NCBI RefSeq assembly: GCF_965644225.1 | Contig: NZ_CBFFRJ010000079.1 | Coordinates: forward strand, 1 to 24,006 | Length of the DNA stretch: 24,006 nt | Reading direction: 5' to 3' | From: CBFFRJ01 sp965644225 | GTDB lineage: Bacteria > Pseudomonadota > Gammaproteobacteria > Enterobacterales > Enterobacteriaceae | In this document: positions 1 to 7,401 of the stretch, one piece after another | Layout: each line of letters begins with the position of its first letter | How positions within the stretch are numbered: position 1 is the first letter of the stretch | Position numbers and translations under genes: made by a program | Notes under the pieces: generated by a model | What the model saw: the letters and a program-made list of their open reading frames with translations, nothing else | Told to the model about the DNA's origin: nothing | The model's database searches: none

Positions 1-2332
1 GCGGGCATCGTGAAAAATCTATGGCAAAGAAAGCCTTATGTTCTCATAACTGACGATTAAATCGCACCTTCCTTAGTCGCAAAACCCTGCATGGACGTGA
101 AGCTGCTTGCCATGCTTGACATTGACATGTCGCAATTGACGGCAGACGCTCTGCAGCAGCTGAAAAGCGGTACCAGCTGTGTCCTGATGAGTAGCCTGGC
201 TCCCGGTCTTGATGCTCACTATGACGTTTCCACCCAGCAGCTTAATGTACAGGCTCCACAAATCTACCTGAAACGTAATGCTCGTGGCTATGTCAGTCCG
301 GAGCTTTGGGATAATGGCATTACAGCTGCCACGCTGCAGTATGACTACAATGCGTGGCACTCAGAGATGTCGAATTCGTCTTCGCTGTCAACTCAGTACC
401 TGGGGCTGCGTGGCGGCATCAACTGTGATGTCTGGCGTCTTCGATACCGTGGCTCATTCAACTGGAACAAAGGGCAGTCCTGGAGCTATGACAATGCTAC
501 CACTTATCTCGAACGTGCCATTGTACCGCTGCGCAGTAAGTTGGTGCTGGGGGAGTCTTCCACAGACGGACAGGTTTTTGACAGCGTAGGGTTTCAGGGT
601 GTCATGCTGAGTTCCGACGATCGGATGTATGAAGATTCCCGGCGTGGCTATGCGCCGGTTATCAGCGGCACTGTTAACACTAACGCCCTGGTACGCGTCA
701 CCCAGCGTGGGGTTCGACTGTATGAAGCCACTATGCCTCCGGGGCCGTTTGTTATTGACGATATCTATCCTACCGGCACTGGCGGCGATCTGCTGGTAAC
801 TATCAAGGAAGCTGACGGTAGCGAGCGTAGCTTTACGGTAACCTATACCTCTATTGCGGAGCTGCTGCGTCCGGGCACTACCCGCTATACTCTGATGGGT
901 GGGTGGTACCGTAACAGCACCGTGAGCGAAAAACCGCAGATTATGCTGGGTACGCTGCGCCACGGTTTTACCAACCTGCTCACGGGTTATACTGGTGTGC
1001 TGGGGGGGGGAGCATTATCAGTCGGTGTCGGGTGGGGTGGCGCTGAACACGCCGGTGGGCGCAATTTCTTCGGATATTACCCACGCCCGCACAATCCTGC
1101 GTGACGATATTAAGCGTGAAGGGCAGAGCATTCGCTTTGCATTCGCCAAAATTCTCCCGGTGGTAAACACCAACATGACGCTGGCGAGCTATCGTTATTC
1201 TAGTTCCGGCTATTACACCATTGATGACGCTATGTTGGTGCGTTCCGGGCAGGGGCAAAACTATAACGGGGACTACGCCCGCGTTAACCGCAAAAATCGG
1301 CTTCAGCTTAGCGCCAGCCAGAATATTTCCGACACGTTCGGTAGCATCAATATCAGCGCCAGTACTCAGAATTACTGGAACCGTAATGGTCGGGATACGG
1401 AATATCAGGTGGGGTACACCAATTTCTTTAAGAACTTTAACCTCAATATTAACGCCAGCCGTTCCCGGGACTTAGTCAATGGCAAATGGGATGACAAAAT
1501 CTCTATTGGCGTTTCGCTGCCGCTCGGTAACAGCGCCCAGTCAACGTATTTGACCTCAACTTACGTGCAGGAACGGGATCATAACGGTATTCAGAATTCT
1601 GTAACAGGTTCGGCCGGCAGCAACCGCCAGTATAACTACAGCGCGTTTACCAGCGTTGATCGCTATAGCGACAGTGGTACCAAAACTACTGGTGGCGTAA
1701 GTGGCACGTGGACTTCACCGTGGAGCACGGTAGGCGGCAGCTTCTCAGCAGGCAACAGCTATCAGCAATACGGTATGACCCTCTCTGGCGGCGCGATAGC
1801 CTACGGCAATGGGGTCGTCCTGACGCCGCTCATGGGTGACACCATGGCGGTCGTTGAAGCCGAGCATGCCAGCGGTGCGAGAATAACGAATAATACCAGC
1901 CTTCGCCTCGATAGAAATGGTAAGGCGGCAGTGCCATATTTGACGCCGTATCGGCAGAATACCATCGCACTGGATCCGAAAGGGCTTTCCAATGACGTAG
2001 CGCTGGACGTCTCCAGCCAGAACAGTGTGCCGACTGCTGGTGCGGTGGTGTTGATAAAATACAAAACCGACATTGGTCACTCGGTGTTATTCAATATTAG
2101 CCACACTGGGGAAGAATTGCCGTTCGGGGCATCGCTGATGGATGAAAACAACGAGATCGTGGGTTACATCGCCCAGGGCGGGCAAACTTTTGCCCGCGTG
2201 AAGAATGAGCGCGGAACTTTACGCGTGAAATGGGGCAATGCGGAGCTGCAACAGTGCCATTTTAGTTATCAGATACCGTCTATATCCACCGACAATGCGA
2301 CATTGCGTCAGCTCGACGTTGTGTGCCAGTAA
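1..2332 (+). pseudogene. Fimbrial outer-membrane usher, disrupted and cut by the window edge
   Basis: Usher of a chaperone-usher fimbria, the outer-membrane pore through which chaperone-subunit complexes are exported. Family features are clear. The barrel/plug region has the GYAPVISGTV motif, then PPGPFVIDDIYPTG and a GDLLVTIKEADGS stretch. The C-terminal part ends in an ELQQCHFSYQ-type domain. Two lesions are visible. TAA at 58-60 is in frame with usher-like residues on both sides (VLITDD before, IAPSL and PCMD after). The G run at 1002-1010 has nine G where eight would keep the frame: the first part reads ...TGVLGGGALS, while the homologous continuation LGGEHYQSVSGG lies in the next frame and runs to the stop at 2330-2332. 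Because of these the gene is probably non-functional as written. The true start is upstream of the window. The adhesin gene starts 15 bases after its stop. The fimbrial type (named cluster) cannot be assigned. Confidence 0.9.
1002..1010. repeat. Run of nine G at the usher frameshift
   Basis: Nine consecutive G follow GTGCT within the usher coding region. With eight G the reading VLGGEHYQSV continues the family sequence. With nine the frame moves and is lost at a stop at 1102-1104. The run is therefore the exact site of the frameshift. It could be a fixed mutation, a slipped-strand phase switch or a sequencing/assembly length error. Confidence 0.9.
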
Positions 2333-2347
2333 AAGGAACCAGACAGG

Positions 2348-3438
2348 ATGAATAAAATCTTCTCGATGGCGGTGTTATTGCTACTCTCTGCCGTTGGTTT
2401 TTGTGGCAAAGCCCATGCCGATGGGACCTGGGTAAATTGTAGTCGTACCAGTGGGTATTATCAGTACTTTGACTCGGCCACAATACAGGTGGGGAAAGAT
2501 GCAGCCGCGGGCGATATTATTGGTTCCTGGGTTACATCATCAAACCCGACGGCCTGGACCTGTTCACATGTTAACCAATACCAGAGCTATACGATTCCAA
2601 TGGCGGTACAGGCCTACCCGCCCTATGCCGTATGGGGGACGGCAACCGTCGATGGACAAAGTTACAACGTGTATAACACTGTCGTAAAAACCGGGCTTGG
2701 CTATATTGCTCGCTGGCGCTACACCGTTAATGGCCAGACCAGCGACTGGTATCGGTTGACCGTTATGAACGGCGTGTACCAGACGCCATCCGAGTTGTTT
2801 AATGTCAGCTACGACAGCAGTGTTCCCAGCTGGAATATTGGTGTGGATGTTCAGGTTCGCTTCGTAAAAACGTCCGGTTCATTGACGGCAGGCACTAACC
2901 TGGCATTTGACCCCATGTATATGAGAACCTACCAGGTCTATGACAACAATGTTTCTACTGGTACCGGTACTTATATGATCGCCCAGTATCAGGCTGGCAA
3001 CCTGAACATTGTTACCACTGGTGGTACCTGCACCACCTCTGATGTAGCGGTTTCGCTGCCAGATGTCGGTCGTAATTTGTTTACCGGCGTTGGCTCTGTC
3101 GCCGGACGTACCGATTTTGCACTGAATTTTACCCAGTGTCCGGGGGGCTGGCGAGCATCGGTTATTTGTTCACCCCCACTACCAACATTGTAGACAACAG
3201 CAACGGCGTGTTCGCCCTTGATGATAGTTCCAGCGCCAGCGGTGTTGGGTTGCAGTTGTTAACAGGGGATAGCATTCCGATAAACTTTAATACTGCTTAT
3301 CTGCTAAGCGATTACGATTCTTCGCGCGACAACGCAAACTATAGGGTACCGCTGCGGGCAGGGATCTACCAAACTGATAGTAATGTAGTGTCGGGTAACG
3401 TCAGTGGCTCTGTTACTTTTACCTTAATCTACAAATAA
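2348..3438 (+). pseudogene. Fimbrial tip adhesin, split by a frameshift
   Basis: Secreted two-domain fimbrial adhesin. It starts at ATG 2348 with a signal peptide (hydrophobic core, cleavage after AHA near residue 24). A lectin-like N-terminal domain rich in Tyr, Trp and Ser follows, then a C-terminal pilin domain. The first frame runs to about 3193 and ends in unrelated residues after TQCPGG. The pilin domain continues from about 3142 in another frame (GGLASIGYLFTPTTN) and ends in VTFTLIYK, the beta-strand ending typical of subunits that donate to or accept the chaperone. The switch lies in the run of six G at 3142-3147; seven G would join the two parts into one protein of about 363 residues. 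It sits between usher and chaperone, the usual place for a tip adhesin. The binding target is unknown. Confidence 0.85.
3142..3147. repeat. Run of six G at the adhesin frameshift
   Basis: Six G follow TGTCC. Adding one G would give Cys-Pro-Gly-Gly-Leu-Ala-Ser-Ile and restore one uninterrupted adhesin. The run marks the point where the N-terminal and pilin-domain frames part. Confidence 0.8.
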
Positions 3439-3458
3439 CCTGCGGAGGGGCCTGATTG

Positions 3459-4196
3459 ATGTCGACGATGTCATCCTGCGTCAGATTTAAGTTCGCGTTC
3501 TGTTTGCTAAGTGTGCTGTGGTTTTGTGGTACCGCGCAGGCGGCGACTTATCTGAACCAGACCCGGTTGATTGTTCATGAGAAAGAGCGTGAGGTGACGT
3601 TTTCGCTCATTAATCAGGGGAAAACTCCCGCACTGATGCAGCTTTGGACCGATCGGGATAATTTACTGGATCGCCCCGAACAGATAAAAATGCCGTTTTT
3701 GATCTTGCCTCCGGTCTTTCGCCTGGAGGCCGGGAAATCACGAGTGGTTCGCCTTCAATTGATTAATAAAGGAGAAGGGCTGGCTAAAGATAAAGAGTCG
3801 GTGTTCTGGCTTAATGCACTCGAAGTGCCGCCCAGGTCTGCGGTTGCGGCCAATAGCAACCTGTTGCAGATGGCTTTTCGCACACGCATCAAACTCTTCT
3901 TTCGCCCGGCGGCCATAGCCAGCGCAACCTTGCAGGATGGGGTTAAGGGGATGCAGACATCACGCGTGCGCTGTGCGACGGGAAATTGTCTGCGATTGAT
4001 AAGCCATTCGCCGCTGCATATCACCTTACTCAATATAACGTTCGATAATGGCAAGGTTGTGCATAACCTCCCCAATAATGGAATGATCGCTCCTTTTTCG
4101 CTTATGGATGTTCCCTTGCCGGATGTAGGGGCTACGCAGTTCAAATCTGTTGCCTGGGTTGATGATTATGGCGTAGAGAATAGTTTTACCAAATAA
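3459..4196 (+). CDS. Periplasmic fimbrial chaperone (PapD/FimC family)
   Basis: PapD-type chaperone that folds fimbrial subunits in the periplasm by donating its G1 strand and delivers them to the usher. It is 245 residues with a signal peptide ending near AQA, then the N-terminal strand TYLNQTRLIVHEKEREVTF with the conserved Arg. The SVFWLNALEVPP segment and the G1 strand NLLQMAFRTRIKLFFRP, with its conserved Lys, are intact. The short loop before G1 places it in the FGS (short-loop) group. Two Cys (RCATGNC) lie in the second domain. The start at ATG 3459 was chosen because GGAGGGG at 3444-3450 is 8 bases upstream; a TTG one codon earlier is poorer. It is the only gene of this fimbrial cluster in the window that reads through, although its partners are broken. 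Confidence 0.93.
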   Translation: MSTMSSCVRFKFAFCLLSVLWFCGTAQAATYLNQTRLIVHEKEREVTFSLINQGKTPALMQLWTDRDNLLDRPEQIKMPFLILPPVFRLEAGKSRVVRLQLINKGEGLAKDKESVFWLNALEVPPRSAVAANSNLLQMAFRTRIKLFFRPAAIASATLQDGVKGMQTSRVRCATGNCLRLISHSPLHITLLNITFDNGKVVHNLPNNGMIAPFSLMDVPLPDVGATQFKSVAWVDDYGVENSFTK

Positions 4197-4404
4197 AACG
4201 GTTGGTCTCTAAAAAGGTACTTAATCAGAAAGGAAAGTGTTGAGGCTCTGTTTTGCGATTCCAGCTATTCACAATATAGCATTGCGTAATGAGTCGTAGC
4301 TCACTGGCAGCGTTCGCCACTGGCACCGGTTATCGCACAGCGCATCGGGATTGCTGATAGTAGTTCCGTCATAGCGACTCGAAAAAGCGTCGGCTCAGGT
4401 AAAA

Positions 4405-4428
4405 CCCCTCTCCCGGACGGGAGAGGGG
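4405..4428 (-). terminator. Rho-independent terminator of aroP
   Basis: A perfect 10-base stem, CCCCTCTCCC with GGGAGAGGGG, has a four-base loop. On the minus strand it is followed by TTTT, and it lies 16 bases past the aroP stop. The rest of the 248-base gap between the chaperone and aroP (4197-4444) shows no gene or recognisable repeat. Confidence 0.8.
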
Positions 4429-4444
4429 AGGGAAGACAAGGCAA

Positions 4445-5818
4445 TTAGCTGGCTTTCACCGCTTTTGCCGTTTTTTGCTTGAACATATAACCGACACCGA
4501 GGATCACCAGCCATACCGGGATCAGGTAGACCGAGATAGCCATCCCTTCAGTCATCAGCATAATTACCAGCACCGCCGCCATAAATACCAGGCAGACCCA
4601 GTTACCCAGCGGGTAAAGCAGTGCCGGGAAGCGGGTGGTCACGCCTTGTTGCTGTTTGGCGCGACGGAATTTCATGTGCGCCAGGCTTATCATCGCCCAG
4701 TTGATGACCAGTGCGGAAACCACCAGGGCCATCAGCAGGCCAAATGCAGATTCCGGCGCCATATAGTTGATCAATACGCACAGAGCGGTAACCAGCGCAG
4801 AGACCAGAATGGTGTTCACCGGCACGCCACGCTTATCGACGCTCAGCAGCGCCTTCGGCGCATTACCCTGTTGGGCCAGGCCGAACAACATACGGCTGTT
4901 ACAGTAAACACAGCTGTTGTACACCGAGAGCGCTGCGGTCAGTACGACGATGTTCAGCGCGTTTGCAACGAAGGTATCGCCGAGTTCATGGAAAATCAGG
5001 ACGAACGGGCTGGTATCTGCGGTGACGCGAGTCCATGGCATCAGCGAGAGCAGTACGGCCAGGGAACCCACATAGAAGATCAGGATGCGGTAGATAACCT
5101 GGTTGGTCGCTTTGGGAATGCTTTCCTGCGGGTTATCGGCTTCTGCTGCGGTGATCCCCACCAGTTCCAGGCCGCCGAAGGAGAACATGATGATAGCCAT
5201 CATCATCACCAGCCCCGACATGCCATTCGGCAGGAAGCCACCTTGTTCCCACAGGTTGCGTACCGTGGCCTGTGGACCAGCGCTGCCGCTGAACAGCAGC
5301 CAGCCGCCGAACAGGATCATGGCAACAACGGCTACCACCTTGATGATGGCGAACCAGAACTCCATCTCGCCGAACACTTTTACGTTGGTCAGGTTAATGG
5401 CGTTGATGGCAATAAAGAATACGGCTGCGGACACCCAGGTTGGAATTTCAGGCCACCAGAACTGGATATATTTGCCGACCGCGGTTAATTCGGCCATTGC
5501 CACTAAAACATACAGTACCCAGTAGTTCCAGCCGGAGGCGAAGCCGGCAAAACCGCCCCAGTATTTATAGGCAAAGTGGCTGAAAGATCCTGCTACAGGT
5601 TCTTCAACAACCATCTCGCCCAACTGGCGCATAATGAGAAAAGCAATAAAGCCTGCAATGGCATAGCCCAGAATAATACCAGGACCTGCTGATTTGATGA
5701 CTGATGCGCTGCCCAGAAACAGACCAGTCCCGATAGCGCCGCCCAGCGCGATAAGCTGTATATGGCGGTTCTTAAGGCCGCGCTTGAGCTGATCGCTGTG
5801 CTGTTGACCTTCCATCAT
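4445..5818 (-). CDS. aroP: Aromatic amino acid permease
   Basis: Inner-membrane proton symporter of the amino acid-polyamine-organocation superfamily (amino acid transporter family) that takes up Phe, Tyr and Trp. The protein is 457 residues, the E. coli AroP length, and nearly identical in sequence: RHIQLIALGGAIGTGLFLGS in the first membrane segment, about 12 hydrophobic helices, and a short Lys-rich tail. Two ATGs are adjacent (5818 and 5815). The ribosome site GAGG sits 4 and 7 bases before them, so the second may be the one used. It is transcribed alone, divergently from pdhR across a 534-base regulatory gap, and ends at a strong hairpin. A double TyrR box just upstream implies TyrR repression by aromatic amino acids, as known in E. 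coli. Confidence 0.97.
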   Translation of the reverse strand: MMEGQQHSDQLKRGLKNRHIQLIALGGAIGTGLFLGSASVIKSAGPGIILGYAIAGFIAFLIMRQLGEMVVEEPVAGSFSHFAYKYWGGFAGFASGWNYWVLYVLVAMAELTAVGKYIQFWWPEIPTWVSAAVFFIAINAINLTNVKVFGEMEFWFAIIKVVAVVAMILFGGWLLFSGSAGPQATVRNLWEQGGFLPNGMSGLVMMMAIIMFSFGGLELVGITAAEADNPQESIPKATNQVIYRILIFYVGSLAVLLSLMPWTRVTADTSPFVLIFHELGDTFVANALNIVVLTAALSVYNSCVYCNSRMLFGLAQQGNAPKALLSVDKRGVPVNTILVSALVTALCVLINYMAPESAFGLLMALVVSALVINWAMISLAHMKFRRAKQQQGVTTRFPALLYPLGNWVCLVFMAAVLVIMLMTEGMAISVYLIPVWLVILGVGYMFKQKTAKAVKAS

Positions 5819-5860
5819 GAAACCTCGTGTGTGGTTATTATGTATACGCTGATGTTTGCG

Positions 5861-5901
5861 TGTAATTAATAAGTTCCATTTTTTGTATTTTATTATTTAC
5901 G
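5861..5901 (-). promoter_or_regulatory. Double TyrR box upstream of aroP
   Basis: Two 18-base matches to the TyrR pattern TGTAAA-N6-TTTACA sit side by side. One is TGTAAT-N6-GTTCCA at 5861-5878 (weak) and the other TGTATT-N6-TTTACG at 5884-5901 (stronger), with five bases between them. They lie 43-83 bases before the aroP start. A pair of adjacent TyrR boxes is the known arrangement at E. coli aroP. The assignment is by motif and position. Confidence 0.7.
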
Positions 5902-6176
5902 AATAACTGACGTGAATTTTCACCCATCCCTTTCGTACGGCTCAGAATAGTGGTAAGCGCCAGGCTTTGCACCTGCTTTATGAACGGCAAATGACGAGTT
6001 GAATAAAAAGAAAGCAGTTGTAAGTTGTCCGCTCAGCATGAACTTTATATTCAAGTGATTTTTTATTCATGAATTTGATATAAGAATGCAAATTTATTCA
6101 TGCTGAACCGGTTCAGATGCCAATGTTATCGTTTCAATAAAGTTAAAATGGTCGTTTTATGGGTAAAAGAGTCATT

Positions 6177-6192
6177 TGTGCAAGGTTACATG
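6177..6192 (+). promoter_or_regulatory. Possible CRP-like site upstream of pdhR
   Basis: TGTG-N8-CATG matches the CRP core TGTG-N8-CACA except for one base. Its centre is about 110 bases before the predicted pdhR start of transcription, which is far for direct activation, so the assignment is weak. The rest of the AT-rich stretch 5902-6259 shows no gene. Confidence 0.3.
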
Positions 6193-6259
6193 TTTGAAAC
6201 GTTATTTCTGTAACGTTGTTAAAATCTGCATGGTTTCCTGATTTCAATCAAAACCTGTA

Positions 6260-6288
6260 TGGACAGAAGGTGAATACTTTGTTACTTT
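6260..6288 (+). promoter_or_regulatory. pdhR promoter (sigma-70)
   Basis: A -35 box TGGACA (6260-6265) and a -10 box TACTTT (6283-6288) are separated by exactly 17 bases. Transcription would begin near 6295, which puts the PdhR operator at about +11 to +27, the position known in E. coli. This promoter probably drives pdhR-aceE-aceF and can read into lpd. Confidence 0.75.
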
Positions 6289-6303
6289 AGCGTCACGAAT
6301 ATG

Positions 6304-6322
6304 AAATTGGTAAGACCAATTT
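6304..6322. promoter_or_regulatory. PdhR operator
   Basis: AAATTGGTAAGACCAATTT is a perfect inverted repeat of eight bases per arm around AAG. It contains the PdhR consensus ATTGGTnnGACCAAT. It lies just after the predicted start of transcription, so binding would block the polymerase; pyruvate releases PdhR. This makes the operon autoregulated. Confidence 0.92.
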
Positions 6323-6352
6323 ACTCCGGGCGAATGGTAGAGATAGGGAATA

Positions 6353-7117
6353 ATGGCCTACAGCAAAATCCGCCAGCCAAAACTATCCGATGTGATTGAG
6401 CAGCAACTGGAGTTTTTGATTCTTGAGGGGACATTACGCCCCGGTGAAAAACTGCCTCCAGAGCGCGAACTGGCCAAACAGTTCGACGTTTCTCGTCCTT
6501 CTCTGCGTGAGGCAATTCAACGCCTCGAAGCAAAAGGGCTCCTGCTACGTCGCCAGGGTGGCGGTACATTTGTTCAAAGTAGCCTCTGGCAGAGCTTTAG
6601 CGATCCGCTCGTTGAGTTGCTCTCCGACCATCCCGAATCCCAATTTGATCTGCTTGAGACCCGTCATGCGCTGGAAGGCATTGCTGCATATTATGCCGCG
6701 TTGCGCAGCACGGATGAAGATAAAGTCAGGATTGGCGAACTGCATCAGGCGATTGAACTGGCGCAGCAGTCAGGCGATCTCGATGCCGAATCCAGTGCGG
6801 TCGTGCAGTATCAAATCGCTGTAACCGAAGCGGCGCATAATGTGGTGTTGTTACACCTGCTTCGCTGCATGGAACCGATGTTGGCACAGAATGTTCGTGA
6901 AAACTTTGAGTTGCTCTACGCGCGCCGCGAAATGCTGCCGATCGTGAGCAAGCATCGCAGCAGTATTTTTGCTGCGATCATGGCTGGCGAGCCGGAAGAA
7001 GCGCGTGAAGCGTCGCATCGCCACCTGGCCTTTATTGAAGAAATACTTCTGGACAGAAGTCGTGAGCAGAGCCGCCGTGAACGCTCGCTGCGTCGACTGG
7101 AACAGAGAAAGAATTAG
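6353..7117 (+). CDS. pdhR: Pyruvate-responsive transcriptional repressor of the pyruvate dehydrogenase operon
   Basis: GntR-family regulator, FadR subfamily, 254 residues, the exact E. coli length. Residues of about 10-75 form the winged helix-turn-helix (PPERELAKQFDVSRPSLREA is the typical recognition segment). Residues of about 90-230 form the helical FCD ligand-binding domain. The C-terminus is rich in Arg. In E. coli PdhR represses its own operon and respiratory genes, and pyruvate relieves this. A perfect operator lies 31 bases upstream of the gene. aceE begins 284 bases downstream, beyond an ERIC repeat. Confidence 0.97.
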   Translation: MAYSKIRQPKLSDVIEQQLEFLILEGTLRPGEKLPPERELAKQFDVSRPSLREAIQRLEAKGLLLRRQGGGTFVQSSLWQSFSDPLVELLSDHPESQFDLLETRHALEGIAAYYAALRSTDEDKVRIGELHQAIELAQQSGDLDAESSAVVQYQIAVTEAAHNVVLLHLLRCMEPMLAQNVRENFELLYARREMLPIVSKHRSSIFAAIMAGEPEEAREASHRHLAFIEEILLDRSREQSRRERSLRRLEQRKN

Positions 7118-7216
7118 CATTTTCTGGCGTAATTTATGCCGGAAGAGTTGTAACGAGAGCGCCAACAATTGAGAGCGCGACAACTAAACGCAGAACCTGT
7201 CTTATTGCACTTTAGT

Positions 7217-7336
7217 TTTTCGAGATAGTTCGGGGTGTATCGCGACGGCAAGCGCGCGAATCCCATGGAGCATAGTGAACTATGTGACCAGGGTGAGAAA
7301 GCGAAGCCAACAAAGAGACAACCTGAAATATGAAGA
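7217..7336 (+). repeat. ERIC (enterobacterial repetitive intergenic consensus) element
   Basis: The stretch CGCGAATCCCATGGAGC, then CATAGTGAACTATG, then TGACCAGGGTGAGAAAGCG and GCCAACAAAGAGACAACCTG follows the ERIC consensus closely. The match includes the central ERIC1R/ERIC2 primer regions, with the flanking GACGGCAAGCG on the left and CAACCTGAAATATGA on the right. The central inverted repeat CATAGT-GA-ACTATG gives the usual hairpin. Ends are approximate. It sits in the leader between pdhR and aceE and would be transcribed with the operon, where it could affect RNA stability or processing. Confidence 0.8.
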
Positions 7337-7348
7337 AAGGAGAGTGCA

Positions 7349-7381
7349 ATGGGACAGGTTCCAGCTAAATCAACGTATTAG
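7349..7381 (+). CDS. Possible 10-residue leader peptide ahead of aceE
   Basis: ATG at 7349 follows a strong ribosome site (AAAGGAGAG, spacing about 5-6 bases) and reads MGQVPAKSTY to a TAG at 7379-7381. It ends 20 bases before the aceE start, between the ERIC element and the aceE ribosome site. The ribosome site is better than that of many real genes. No run of one regulatory amino acid is present, so amino-acid attenuation is not suggested. It may be a leader ORF or simply chance. Confidence 0.35.
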   Translation: MGQVPAKSTY

Positions 7382-7401
7382 ATAGATAAGGAATACCCCC
7401 C

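Noticed and set aside
4197..4404. Possible further fimbrial subunit gene after the chaperone
   Set aside because: No frame of useful length, no signal peptide or pilin ending is seen.
4475..5488. 337-codon plus-strand frame opposite aroP
   Set aside because: Composition is odd (very rich in His and Gln) and aroP is unmistakable on the other strand.
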